DNA from: Kribbella sp. VKM Ac-2568
GTDB lineage: Bacteria > Actinomycetota > Actinomycetes > Propionibacteriales > Kribbellaceae
Reading direction: 5' to 3'
Assembly: GCF_004345365.1 (NCBI RefSeq)
Contig: NZ_SLVF01000011.1
Span: forward strand, 62,001-126,000
Length of the DNA stretch: 64,000 bases
Positions 53,477-62,651 of this stretch are shown piece by piece (the stretch's first letter is position 1; each line of letters begins with the position of its first letter). The translations under genes and the position numbers were made by a program. The notes under the pieces were generated by a model, which saw nothing but the letters and a program-made list of their open reading frames with translations, was not told the DNA's origin and did no database searches.

Positions 53477-54831
53477 GCCTGAACAGCTCAGCGGCACAGA
53501 CCACAGCGACCACCGGTACGCCGTACCGGGTGCCGCTGGTCGCGTTCCTGGTGGCGAACGTGGTGTCGATCTGCGGCACCCGGGTGAGCGCGATCGCGAT
53601 CCCCTGGTTCGTGCTCGTCTCCACCGGATCCCCGGTGAAGATGGGCCTGGTCGCGGCGGCCGAGACGTTGCCGCTGGTGATCTCCAAGGCATTCGGCGGC
53701 CCGTTGATCGATCGCCTCGGCGGACGGCTTGTCAGCGTAGGGGCCGACATCTGCAGTGCAGTCGTCGTCGGATTGATCCCCCTGCTGCACCTGCTCGGCG
53801 CGTTACCCTTCAGCACGCTGCTCGTCCTGGTGGCCATCGCCGGCGCTCTGCGCGGACCGGGCGACGCCGCCAAGGGCACGCTGATCCCGGACATCGCCGA
53901 CGCCGCCAATGCGCCACTGGAACGTGTGACCGGCCTGGAGAGCACCACGGAACGCTTTGCCGGCTTCATCGCCTTCCTGCTGGCCGGAGGGCTGATCTCG
54001 CTGGTCGGCGCGGCGAACGCGCTCTGGATCGATGCCGCCTCGTTCGCCATCTGCGCCGTGCTGATCGCCTGGTGGGTACCGCGTCGCAGTACTGCGGTCG
54101 CCGCGGCGCAGGCCGACCAAGAGGATCAGGGCACCTACCTGCAGCAGTTGCGGACGGGCTGGCGCTTCCTGTCCCGGGACAAGCTGCTCCGACCGCTGGT
54201 GCTGATGATCTCGGTGACGAACCTGCTCGATGCGGCCAGCTTCGCCGTACTACTGCCGCTCTGGGTGCACGAGCACGGCCACGGGCCGGCGCAGACCACG
54301 TTGGTGCTCACGGTGTTCTCGGTCACGGCGACCTTGTTCGCCCTGCTGGCGGCCTCGATCGGTGAGCGGATCCCGCGGCGGCTCGCGTTCACGCTCAGCT
54401 TCCTGGTCTGCGGCGCGCCCCGGTTCATCGTGCTCGCCCTGGACCTGCCGCTGTGGGTGATCCTGCTGGCCTTCGCGACCAGCGGTGTCGGCGCCGGCTT
54501 CATCAACCCGATCCTCGGCGCGCTCTTCATCGAGCGGATCCCCCGGCACATGCTCGGCCGGGTCGACTCGCTCGCCGGCGCACTCGGCTGGGCCGGTATC
54601 CCGCTGGGCGGCGTGCTGGCGGGCGCGACTGTCGCAGGCATCGGACTCGCCCCTGCCCTGGTGATCGCGGGCATTCTGTACTTCGTCGCCACCCTCTCCC
54701 CCATCCTGATGGGCCGGTCCGAGAACTGGGGTGGCCGCGGGAGCACAGCCCCTAAGCAGGAGCTCCCGGGTCCTCAGGAAAAGGCGGACCGTCAGGATCT
54801 GGTGGCAGTCCCCACATCTTCGGCTTCGTAG
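53473..54831 (+). CDS. MFS transporter, probable drug efflux
   Basis: A 452-residue protein with about 12 membrane segments. It resembles MFS_3/EntS-type exporters (FGGPLIDRLGGRLVSVGADICSA in loop 2-3; LGRVDSLAGALGWAGIPLGG near helix 11). Translated from the overlapping ATGA of the regulator gene. The last 80 bases, coding a polar tail, overlap the opposite-strand membrane gene. Confidence 0.88.
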   Translation: MSLNSSAAQTTATTGTPYRVPLVAFLVANVVSICGTRVSAIAIPWFVLVSTGSPVKMGLVAAAETLPLVISKAFGGPLIDRLGGRLVSVGADICSAVVVGLIPLLHLLGALPFSTLLVLVAIAGALRGPGDAAKGTLIPDIADAANAPLERVTGLESTTERFAGFIAFLLAGGLISLVGAANALWIDAASFAICAVLIAWWVPRRSTAVAAAQADQEDQGTYLQQLRTGWRFLSRDKLLRPLVLMISVTNLLDAASFAVLLPLWVHEHGHGPAQTTLVLTVFSVTATLFALLAASIGERIPRRLAFTLSFLVCGAPRFIVLALDLPLWVILLAFATSGVGAGFINPILGALFIERIPRHMLGRVDSLAGALGWAGIPLGGVLAGATVAGIGLAPALVIAGILYFVATLSPILMGRSENWGGRGSTAPKQELPGPQEKADRQDLVAVPTSSAS

Positions 54832-55867
54832 TCACCGGAATCGCCTCGCGACGCAGGCGCTCGCGCTCGGCCCCCAGCAACCCGAGCAACACCAGGTCCA
54901 GCGTCATCCCGCCGACGGCCGCGAACTGCGTCCCCGCGAACTGGAAGACCTGCGTGACCAGCAGCGACACCAGTACGGCCAACTCGAACAGCCGCACAGC
55001 CCGAGGACGGTCGCCGCGTCGCAGTCGCAGCCAACCCCGCAAGGTAAAGGTGGCCGACAACAAGCTCCCCGCGGCCACTCCGAGCACAGGGATGTCGTTC
55101 AGCAGGGGCCCCTCGTCCAGCCGGATACCGGCCGCGATCAAGGGAGCCCCGATCGCCTGCACCACCAGTACTCCGACGGCGATGCGCGGCGCCAGCGGAT
55201 GGGTGGCGAGCCGGTCGAACCCACGCTCCACGGCACGCCAGGCGGAATCGACCGGAGCGGCCAGTTCCACCTCGTCCGCAGGACAGGCAGCCAGCAGGCC
55301 CCGGGTCTCCATCCGCGCCAGCACGTCCGGCCCGACCAGCCGGAGTTGCTCCGAGGCTGCCGCCAGGCGACGCCGGGACAACCCGCCGGCGACACCCTCG
55401 ACCGCGATGTCGACCACGTTCGAGAGAATCTCCCGCTGGTCGATCGGCCGCCGGTTGGTGACGTACCGGGAGCCGAGCACGATCAGCACGAACACGACGT
55501 ACACGATCGCCGCGGTGGGTTGATAGAAGTAGTTGTTGTCCGAGGTGACGAACTTGCCGACCTCGTCGATGAACAACCCGAACCCGACACCACCCACCAG
55601 TGCCGCGGCCGGCCGCACCACGGGCCCGACGTACGCGAGCAGCAGGTAGATCGACAGCAGCATCAGCAGGCCGCCGGGCAGCACGTGCGCGATGTGCAGA
55701 CCCTTGCCGCCGATCTGCGGGTAGCCGCTCAACCCGAGGATCAGCCGGGTGATCAGGACCGTCGAGACGCCCGACACCACGAACGTGGTCAGGTGCTCGC
55801 CGACGCGCACGTTGCGCACCAGGCCGGCCCGCAGCAGGTACGGCGACCGCGTGCCCGAGGTGTCCAT
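54752..55867 (-). CDS. Multi-pass membrane protein of unknown function
   Basis: A 371-residue protein with about eight hydrophobic segments in two groups and a central cytoplasmic part of roughly 90 residues (EREILSNV-like region to [14 protein letters not shown]). [29 protein letters not shown] is a recurrent patch in actinobacterial homologues. I do not recognise a catalytic motif. The 3' end overlaps the MFS gene by 80 bases. ATG of MDTSGTRSP chosen. Confidence 0.72.
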   Translation of the reverse strand: [371 protein letters not shown]

Positions 55868-55909
55868 GACGCGCAACGTTAGCGCTCGATGCGGTCGACC
55901 GGGAGCTGA

Positions 55910-55996
55910 TCAGCGCACGATGGCGGCGATCACGACGATGGCGACGAGAGCCGCTAGTACGAGCGAGGTGACGAGCCGTCGGGTCCGGGGGTCCAC
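55910..55996 (-). CDS. 28-residue single-span membrane peptide
   Basis: Translation MDPRTRRLVTSLVL followed by AALVAIVVIAAIVR: a basic head then one hydrophobic helix. GTG start within an 11-bp hairpin (55987-55997 / 56008-56018), stop 42 bases before the membrane protein gene on the same strand. Short membrane peptides of this pattern are common but overlooked in actinobacterial genomes. Confidence 0.5.
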   Translation of the reverse strand: MDPRTRRLVTSLVLAALVAIVVIAAIVR

Positions 55997-56018
55997 TGGC
56001 CCAGGCTAGTGGACCCCC
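55987..56018. terminator. 11-bp perfect hairpin
   Basis: GGGGGTCCACT and AGTGGACCCCC with a 10-base loop. It overlaps the start of the 28-residue peptide and lies 39 bases past the acyltransferase stop, so it can end that transcript and sequester the peptide start in read-through RNA. Confidence 0.6.
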
Positions 56019-56056
56019 TTCCGCCCGGGGCGGCTAGACCCCGGCACCCGGACGGT

Positions 56057-57862
56057 TCAGCTGAGGCCGGGGAGGGCGACCAGGGGCTCGGGGCGGTGGA
56101 CTCCGCGGGGGCGGTAGGCGAGAACGTCGGAGAAGCCGAGGTAGTCGGTCAGCAGCCAGATGATCGCCAGCCACATCTCCGTCCCCTGCAGCCCGGGGAT
56201 CGCCCGGTCGTCACCGTCGGGGGCGAACGCGAAGCCGGCGCCGTCCACCCAACGGCCGAGGATCTCCGCGAGCCGCGCCTCGGCCCAGCGACGGCCCTCG
56301 GCCCGGCCGAAGTCCGTCTGCTTCCCCGCGAGCCAGAGAGGGTGAATCACATCGAGCACGTTGCAGGCGTTGAACCCGTTACCGCTGAACACCCGGCGGT
56401 CCTCCGCATGGGCCAGCAGCGTCCGCACAGCTGCCTCCGGGTAGGGCAGCGGGAGGCCGAACTGCGCGTAGGTTCCACGGGTCAGCCGGTAGAACCCGTT
56501 GACCACCTGGAGCCAGCCTTGGTCAGGATCCGGCTGACCCCACATGCCGCTCGCCGGATCGACCCTGGCCGTCAGCCAGCCCATCAGGGTGAAGAGCGGG
56601 CCGGAGCCGGTATCCCTGTGATCGTTGAGGTTTCGCGCCACTGCGGTGCCGAGGGCATCTATTCCGGAACCGGCGCCCCAGGCGTTGCTTGCCCACGGCA
56701 ATCCGTCCAGCCGGCGCTCGAGCTCGGCCGGCGGCAGGTCGAGGAGAATCGGATGCTCGAAGCAACTACCGAGCACCTGCAGGGCGTAGCCGGCACAGAG
56801 GACGTGGTAGCTGGCCGGACCTTCCAGGACCGACAGGCCGGTCGCGTCGAACGGTTGCTCCAGGCCCCGGTCGGACAGGTCGCCAGGGGCCACCAACCCG
56901 GTCCGCGGATACTGGCGCGCGCGGAGACGGCGTACCAGGTCATCGCGGGTCTGGCCCTCTGGGGCGCGGCGGAGCAGCAGGTCGGCGATCTCGATCGCGT
57001 CGCACCACGGGCGGATCGCGGGCTCCTGCTCGAGCCCCGGCCGGTCGACGAACCGCTCCCCGTCCCAGCACCGCCGCAGCAGCTCATCGACCTGCTCACG
57101 AGCCCTGGAGGCAAACGCGGCTGCCCGCTCCTGCAGATCGCGGCCTTGGACGGCCGCGCCGGCGGCGCGGTCCTCGACCGGGACGGCTTCGCTGGCGGCG
57201 CTCTCCGGCGGGTCGGCGACCGTAACGGCCACCTGGGCGGCATCCGGCAAGGGGGTCGCGGCGGAGTCGGCGGTCGGGCGGGGGCCGCGGCGGTCGCGAA
57301 GCTTGCGGGCCGGGTTGCCGGCCACGACGGACCACTCGGCGACGTCCTTGGTGACCACCGCGCCCGCGCCGACGATGCTGTGGGCCCCGATCGTGACGCC
57401 GTCCAGCACCAGCACGTTCGAGCCGATCCAGACGTCGTCGCCGACGGTGATCCCGCGCGAGGTGTGCGGCTGGCGGAACATCGGCTCCTCGGTCACCTCC
57501 GTGCCGTGGTTGAACGCCAGCATCGAGGTGTGCGCGCCGATCCGGACCCCGTCGCCGATGGCGATCCGGCCACGCACCACCGAGAACGGGTTGATCGTCG
57601 AGTCGGACCCCAGGCTGATCTCGCCGGTGACGTAGGCGTGGGCGGCGATGTACGACCGCTCCCCCATCCGGAGCTCGTCGCAGAACACCGCCGCCGTCTC
57701 CGCGACGTACACGTCCGCGGCGAGGTCGACCTTGCCGCTCGCCGCCAGTTGCCGGTGCCGCTCGGCCTGCCGCTCGCGGTCGGCGGCGGTGCCGCGCCGG
57801 TTGTACTCCCACGGCAGGAAATCGAGTCGGCGTACGGCGTCGTCCGGGTCTGGTGAGCTCAT
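56057..57862 (-). CDS. Hexapeptide-repeat acyltransferase fused to an all-alpha domain
   Basis: A 601-residue two-part protein. Residues ~40-195 are a left-handed beta helix (AYVTGEISLGSDSTINPFSVVRGRIAIGDGVRIGAHTSML ... GVTIGAHSIVGAGAVVTKDVAEWSVVAGNPARKLRDR), as in LacA/maltose acetyltransferases. After a 50-residue linker, residues ~250-595 are helical with aromatic-rich loops (GSGMWGQPDPDQGWLQVVNGFYRLTRG, NACNVLDVIHPLWL), resembling (alpha/alpha) toroid sugar enzymes. Start overlaps a LacI-type operator. Confidence 0.8.
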   Translation of the reverse strand: MSSPDPDDAVRRLDFLPWEYNRRGTAADRERQAERHRQLAASGKVDLAADVYVAETAAVFCDELRMGERSYIAAHAYVTGEISLGSDSTINPFSVVRGRIAIGDGVRIGAHTSMLAFNHGTEVTEEPMFRQPHTSRGITVGDDVWIGSNVLVLDGVTIGAHSIVGAGAVVTKDVAEWSVVAGNPARKLRDRRGPRPTADSAATPLPDAAQVAVTVADPPESAASEAVPVEDRAAGAAVQGRDLQERAAAFASRAREQVDELLRRCWDGERFVDRPGLEQEPAIRPWCDAIEIADLLLRRAPEGQTRDDLVRRLRARQYPRTGLVAPGDLSDRGLEQPFDATGLSVLEGPASYHVLCAGYALQVLGSCFEHPILLDLPPAELERRLDGLPWASNAWGAGSGIDALGTAVARNLNDHRDTGSGPLFTLMGWLTARVDPASGMWGQPDPDQGWLQVVNGFYRLTRGTYAQFGLPLPYPEAAVRTLLAHAEDRRVFSGNGFNACNVLDVIHPLWLAGKQTDFGRAEGRRWAEARLAEILGRWVDGAGFAFAPDGDDRAIPGLQGTEMWLAIIWLLTDYLGFSDVLAYRPRGVHRPEPLVALPGLS

Positions 57863-57879
57863 TGGATAACGCTATCCAA
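57862..57879. promoter_or_regulatory. LacI-type operator over the acyltransferase start
   Basis: TTGGATAACGCTATCCAA: 7-base arms around ACGC. It covers the start codon of the acyltransferase and lies 80 bases before the divergent lacI gene. Confidence 0.65.
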
Positions 57880-57959
57880 GACTCGGGGCCGGGCGCACGT
57901 GGCGGCCTGTCGCGGAATCGCGCTGCTAACGTTCGGCCCATGCGGGGTGGGAGCGACAG

Positions 57960-59054
57960 ATGACGACACCCGGATCCTTGGACGGCGGCGAGACCGTGTC
58001 CGACGTTCCGGCGAGCACTGGTGCGCGCCGGACGCAGCGAGTCACGATCAGCGATCTCGCGCGCCGTCTCGACATCTCGAAGGCCTCCGTCTCGTACGCA
58101 CTGAACGGCCGGTCCGGGGTCAGCGAGGAGACCCGGCAACGCGTCCTCCAGCTGGCCGAGGAGCTCGGCTTCCACCCGAACTCGGCGGCCGTCGCGCTGT
58201 CCGCGAGCCGGACCCGGACGATCGGCATCGTGATCGCCCGCGACCCCGCGCTGATCTCCACCGAGGCGTTCTACATGCGCACCCTGGTGGGCATCGAGCA
58301 GTACCTGAACGAGGTCGACTCGTCGCTGCTGCTCCGGCTGACCGGCGAGCACGGCGAGGACCTGGACGTACTGCGGCGGTGGAGCCGGCAGGGCCGGGTG
58401 GACGGGTTCATCCTGTTCGACGAGCACAACGACGACCCCCGCATCCCGGCCCTCAAGGAGCTGGGCGTCCCGTGCGTCGTAGTGAGCTCGAATGCGCCGG
58501 ACGACGGCGTCGGCCGGCTGATCAGTTCGCCCGAGCAGACCGTGACCCTGCTGCTGGACCACTTGGCCGAGCTCGGCCACCAGGAGGTCGCGCACGTCAG
58601 CGGGCCGTTCACCTTCGTGCACGAGCAACTCCGGGTCCAGCTGTTCGCCGAACGCGGCCGGCAGCGCGGGATCAGGGTGACGCACTACGAGGGCAGCTAC
58701 CGGTACGAGGACGGCGCGGAGATGACCCGCCGGGTGCTCAGCGGGAAGAACCGGCCGACGGCGCTCGTCCTCGGCAACGACCTGATGGCGGTCGCCGCGG
58801 TGCGGGTGGCGATGGAGCTGGGCACGGCGGTGCCGGGTGAGCTGACCATCGTGGCCTGGGACGACTCACCCCTGTGCGAGCTGGCCAACCCGGGCATCAC
58901 GGCGGTCGACCAGCAGACGATGGAGCGCGGCCGGATGGCGGCGGACCTGCTGTTCCGGATCGCCGCGGGCGAGGCCGGGCTGCACTGGGAGACACCCCCC
59001 GGCGTACTGCGGGTCCGGGACTCCTCGGCCGCCGCGCACCGCAGTACGGGCTGA
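57960..59054 (+). CDS. LacI family transcriptional regulator
   Basis: A 364-residue repressor with a 25-residue leader, helix-turn-helix VTISDLARRLDISKASVSYALNGRSGVS, hinge LSASRTRTIG and a sugar-binding-like sensor domain. It precedes a sugar ABC transporter and diverges from the acyltransferase; sites beside both genes fit LacI proteins. GGGAG six bases before the ATG supports this start. Confidence 0.92.
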   Translation: MTTPGSLDGGETVSDVPASTGARRTQRVTISDLARRLDISKASVSYALNGRSGVSEETRQRVLQLAEELGFHPNSAAVALSASRTRTIGIVIARDPALISTEAFYMRTLVGIEQYLNEVDSSLLLRLTGEHGEDLDVLRRWSRQGRVDGFILFDEHNDDPRIPALKELGVPCVVVSSNAPDDGVGRLISSPEQTVTLLLDHLAELGHQEVAHVSGPFTFVHEQLRVQLFAERGRQRGIRVTHYEGSYRYEDGAEMTRRVLSGKNRPTALVLGNDLMAVAAVRVAMELGTAVPGELTIVAWDDSPLCELANPGITAVDQQTMERGRMAADLLFRIAAGEAGLHWETPPGVLRVRDSSAAAHRSTG

Positions 59055-59189
59055 CCCTGCGTCAGCACGTCCTGACATGGAGTCGCAAAACAACCGTGCG
59101 CGAACGTGCGCGGGCCAGTCCGCAATGCGCGGATAACCTGCATTCGGTGGCGTACGAGGTCACGGAGCAGTAACGAACCAGACCCAACT

Positions 59190-59222
59190 GAACCGGTTCG
59201 GGTTCCCATACTTAACCGGTTA
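59190..59222. promoter_or_regulatory. Two AACCGGTT operators before the sugar ABC operon
   Basis: GAACCGGTTC (59190-59199) and TAACCGGTTA (59213-59222) are perfect 10-bp palindromes with the same core, 23 bases centre to centre, about 65-100 bases before the binding-protein start. Core and spacing are typical of LacI-family paired sites. Confidence 0.7.
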
Positions 59223-59287
59223 GGCCACTATGGGCCCGATCCGCCTCCGCTCCCTGCCGGAGGCTCGACAGGACGAGGGAGTCCGAC

Positions 59288-60607
59288 GTGAGACTGCGTT
59301 CGCTTGTAGCCGCAGTAGCGGTGTCCGCCCTGGGAGTCAGCCTGGCCGCGTGTGGCGGCAGCGACTCCGGCGACAGCTCAAACGGCGGTGGTGGAGGAGA
59401 CGCGACGCTGACCTACTGGGCCAGCAACCAGGGCACCAGCCTGGACAACGACAAGCAGGTCCTGACCCCGGTGCTGGAGAAGTTCACCCAGGAGACCGGC
59501 GTCAAGGTCAACCTGGAAGTGATCGGCTGGAACGACCTGCAGACCCGCATCCAGACCGCGATCACCTCCGGCCAGGCGCCGGACGTGGTCAATATCGGCA
59601 ACACCTGGGCCGCGTCGCTTCAGGCGACCGACGCGTTCCTGCCGTTCGACGGTGACGCGATGAACGCGATCGGGGGCAAGGACAAGTTCGTGCCGACGGC
59701 TCTGGCGACCGGCGGCAAGGAGGGCACCGACCCGACGTCCGTCCCGCTCTACGGTCTGGCCTACGGCCTGTACTACAACAAGGCGATGTTCGCCGCGGCC
59801 GGCCTGCAGCCGCCGAAGACCTGGGAAGAGATGGTCACCGCCGCGCAGAAGCTGACCAACCCCGCGAAGAAGCAGTGGGGCATGGCGCTGGCGGCCGGCA
59901 GCTACACCGAGAACGTGCACTTCGCGTTCATCAACGCCGCGCAGAACAAGGCCGACTGGTTCGACGCCGACGGCAAGCCGACCTTCACCGGTGACGGCAA
60001 CGTGCAGGGCGTCCTGCGGTACCTCGACCTGATGCAGAAGGACAAGGTCGCCAACCCGTCGAACGCGCAGTACGACAACGGCACCAAGTCGGTGAACGAC
60101 TTCGCCACCAAGAAGGTCGCGATGGTGATCAACCAGAACAACGCCGACTCCTCGATCGTTGCCAACGGCATGAAGGCCGGCGAGTACGGCGTCGTGCCGT
60201 TCCCCGCGCCGTCGGGTGGCGAGCAGGTGGCCAGCCACGTGGCCGGTATCAACCTGTCGATCTTCAAGAACACCAAGAACAAGGACGCGGCGCTGAAGTT
60301 CGTCAAGTACATGACGGACGCGACCACCCAGACCACGCTGGGCAAGCCGTTCTCCTCGCTGCCCGTGCTGAAGGACGCCAAGCCGGTGTTCACCACCGAC
60401 GCGGCCGAGGCGGCGACCTTCGCCGACGTCTACAACACCAAGTCCAAGCCGCTGCCGCTGGTGCCGGCCGAGGACCAGTTCGAGAGCACCGTCGGCAAGG
60501 CGATGAACGGCCTGTTCGCCAAGATCGCGACCGGCGGCACGGTCACCGCCGACGACGTGAAGACGGCGCTGAAGACCGCTGAGGATCAGGTGGCGGCGAG
60601 TAGCTGA
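59288..60607 (+). CDS. Sugar ABC transporter substrate-binding lipoprotein
   Basis: A 439-residue extracellular solute-binding protein of family 1. The signal peptide ends in the lipobox LAAC with Cys22 as lipidation site, followed by a Gly/Ser linker. The mature protein begins TLTYWASNQGTSLDNDKQ. Binds an oligo- or monosaccharide outside and passes it to the permeases encoded next. Confidence 0.92.
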   Translation: MRLRSLVAAVAVSALGVSLAACGGSDSGDSSNGGGGGDATLTYWASNQGTSLDNDKQVLTPVLEKFTQETGVKVNLEVIGWNDLQTRIQTAITSGQAPDVVNIGNTWAASLQATDAFLPFDGDAMNAIGGKDKFVPTALATGGKEGTDPTSVPLYGLAYGLYYNKAMFAAAGLQPPKTWEEMVTAAQKLTNPAKKQWGMALAAGSYTENVHFAFINAAQNKADWFDADGKPTFTGDGNVQGVLRYLDLMQKDKVANPSNAQYDNGTKSVNDFATKKVAMVINQNNADSSIVANGMKAGEYGVVPFPAPSGGEQVASHVAGINLSIFKNTKNKDAALKFVKYMTDATTQTTLGKPFSSLPVLKDAKPVFTTDAAEAATFADVYNTKSKPLPLVPAEDQFESTVGKAMNGLFAKIATGGTVTADDVKTALKTAEDQVAASS

Positions 60608-60616
60608 CATGCGAAC

Positions 60617-60645
60617 GGTGGCCCGGGCGCCAAGCCCGGGCCACC
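60617..60645. terminator. Intercistronic 12-bp hairpin
   Basis: GGTGGCCCGGGC and its exact complement GCCCGGGCCACC around GCCAA, 10 bases past the binding-protein stop. Such structures protect the upstream message or attenuate read-through so the binding protein is made in excess. Confidence 0.7.
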
Positions 60646-60690
60646 CTCGTAGCCGTCTACCCAGCGATCCACAAGACAGGAGGCGACCGG

Positions 60691-61677
60691 ATGTCCGTCG
60701 CCACAGAAAAGGCCCCCGCCGCAGCGGTGCCCGAGCCACGGGCGACGAAGAAGAAGCGAGGGCCGGACCATCGGCCCGGGCTGAGCCGGAAACTGCCGTA
60801 TCTGCTGCTCGCCCCCGCGGTACTGCTGGAACTGCTGATCCACATCATCCCGATGCTCGTCGGGATCTGGATGAGCTTCGTGAAACTGACCAAGTTCTTC
60901 ATCGCGAACTGGTCCGCCGCCCCGTGGGCAGGCTTCGACAACTACCGGGTCGCCCTCGACTTCGACAACGCCGTCGGCGAGGGCCTGCTCAAGTCGTTCG
61001 GCGTCACCGTCGCGTTCTCGCTGATCACGCTCGCGCTGGCCTGGTGTCTCGGGATGGCCGCGGCCGTCGCGCTGCAGCCGCCGTTCAAGGGACGCAGCCT
61101 GGTCCGGACGCTCTTCCTGGTCCCCTACGCGCTGCCCGCGTACGCCGGCATCCTGACCTGGAACTTCATGCTCCAGCGCGACACCGGCGCGGTGAACCAC
61201 CTGCTGGTCGACAACCTCGGCCTGGTCTCGGACCGGCCGTTCTGGCTGATCGGCGGCAACGCGCTGGTCTCCCTGATCACCGTCGCCGTGTGGAAGCTGT
61301 GGCCGTTCGCCTTCCTGACCCTGATGGCCGGCCTGCAGAGCATCCCGCGGGACGTGTACGAGGCGGCCTCGGTGGACGGCGCCGGCTCGATCCGGCAGTG
61401 GCGCAACATCACCCTGCCGTCGCTGCGCCCGGTCAACCTCGTGCTCGTGCTGGTGCTGTTCCTGTGGACCTTCAGCGACTTCAACACGCCGTACGTGCTG
61501 TTCGGTACGGCGCAGCCGCCCGCGGGTGACCTGATCACCTTCCACATCTACAACGCGTCCTTCCTGACCTGGAACTTCGGGTCCGGCGCCGCGATGTCCG
61601 TGCTGCTGCTGATCTTCCTGATGATCGTCACCGGCGCCTATCTGCTCATCACCGGCCGGAGGTCTCGTCGTGCGTGA
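60691..61677 (+). CDS. Sugar ABC transporter permease (MalF type)
   Basis: A 328-residue protein with six membrane segments after a charged 30-residue N-terminus. The EAA loop DVYEAASVDGAGSIRQWRNITLPSLRP contacts the ATPase. No ATPase gene is present, so a shared MsiK-type ATPase encoded elsewhere is likely, as is usual in actinobacteria. Confidence 0.92.
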   Translation: MSVATEKAPAAAVPEPRATKKKRGPDHRPGLSRKLPYLLLAPAVLLELLIHIIPMLVGIWMSFVKLTKFFIANWSAAPWAGFDNYRVALDFDNAVGEGLLKSFGVTVAFSLITLALAWCLGMAAAVALQPPFKGRSLVRTLFLVPYALPAYAGILTWNFMLQRDTGAVNHLLVDNLGLVSDRPFWLIGGNALVSLITVAVWKLWPFAFLTLMAGLQSIPRDVYEAASVDGAGSIRQWRNITLPSLRPVNLVLVLVLFLWTFSDFNTPYVLFGTAQPPAGDLITFHIYNASFLTWNFGSGAAMSVLLLIFLMIVTGAYLLITGRRSRRA

Positions 61678-62509
61678 CACCAAGGGCTTCAAGATCTACC
61701 GGGCCGTCGTGCTGACCGTGCTCGGCCTGTTCGTGCTCGTCCCGCTCTACGTGATGGCGACCTCGTCGCTGAAGCCGCTGAGCGACGTACAGGGCGCCTT
61801 CACCTGGTGGCCGTCGAACCTCACGCTGGACCCGTTCGTGGACATGTGGCGGACGGTGCCGCTGGCCCGCTACTTCGTCAACAGCACCATCGTCTCGGTG
61901 GTCGCGACGGTCTTCTCGGTGGCGATCGCGATCCTGGCGGCCTTCGCGGTCTCCCGGTTCCGGTTCCGCGGCCGGACCGTGTTCAGCACCACGGTGCTGT
62001 CGACGCAGATGTTCCCGGGCGTGCTGTTCCTGCTGCCGCTGTTCCTGATCTTCGTGAACATCAACAACTCCATCGGCGTGCAACTGGTCGGAACCCGGCT
62101 GGGGCTGATCATCACCTACCTGACCTTCAGCCTGCCGTTCTCGATCTGGATGCTGGCCGGGTACTTCGACAGCATCCCGCGCGAGCTGGACGAGGCCGCC
62201 CTGGTCGACGGCTGCGGGCCGATGGGCGCACTGTGGCGGGTCGTCCTCCCGGCCGCGCGCCCGGGTGTCATCGCGGTGGCGATCTACTCGTTCATGACGG
62301 CCTGGGGTGAGGTCCTGTTCGCCTCGGTGATGACCACGGAGGCCAACCGGACGTTGTCCGTGGGCCTGAGGCAGTACTCCACCCAGACCAACGTCTACTG
62401 GAACCAGATCATGGCCGCCGCCCTGGTGGTCAGCGTCCCCGTCGTCATCGGCTTCCTGCTGGCCCAGCGCCACTTCGTCGCCGGCGTCACCGCGGGCGCC
62501 GTGAAGTAG
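61670..62509 (+). CDS. Sugar ABC transporter permease (MalG type)
   Basis: A 279-residue protein with six membrane segments; EAA loop ELDEAALVDGCGPMGALWRVVLPAARPG. It starts at GTG eight bases inside the preceding permease gene. Completes the transporter; a terminator hairpin follows. Confidence 0.92.
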   Translation: MRDTKGFKIYRAVVLTVLGLFVLVPLYVMATSSLKPLSDVQGAFTWWPSNLTLDPFVDMWRTVPLARYFVNSTIVSVVATVFSVAIAILAAFAVSRFRFRGRTVFSTTVLSTQMFPGVLFLLPLFLIFVNINNSIGVQLVGTRLGLIITYLTFSLPFSIWMLAGYFDSIPRELDEAALVDGCGPMGALWRVVLPAARPGVIAVAIYSFMTAWGEVLFASVMTTEANRTLSVGLRQYSTQTNVYWNQIMAAALVVSVPVVIGFLLAQRHFVAGVTAGAVK

Positions 62510-62531
62510 CCAGTACGCCGATCCGCCCGTC

Positions 62532-62565
62532 CGCGCCCCGTCCAGGTCAGCCTGGGCGGGGCGCG
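62532..62565. terminator. Strong hairpin ending the sugar ABC operon
   Basis: CGCGCCCCG pairs with CGGGGCGCG and the inner CCAGG with CCTGG, one mismatch between, TCAG loop. Starts 22 bases after the MalG-type stop. Confidence 0.7.
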
Positions 62566-62651
62566 ACGAGTTTGTGCCAGGCTTCCCGGACCGGTTGCCT
62601 GGAGCACCGTCGTACGGTGGGAGGTGGAGACCACCCACGGGAGGACATGAC

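Noticed and set aside
54731-55882. 383-codon rightward ORF opposite the membrane protein
   Set aside because: Gln/His/Asp-rich translation typical of the complement of hydrophobic helices; the leftward frame has proper membrane segments.
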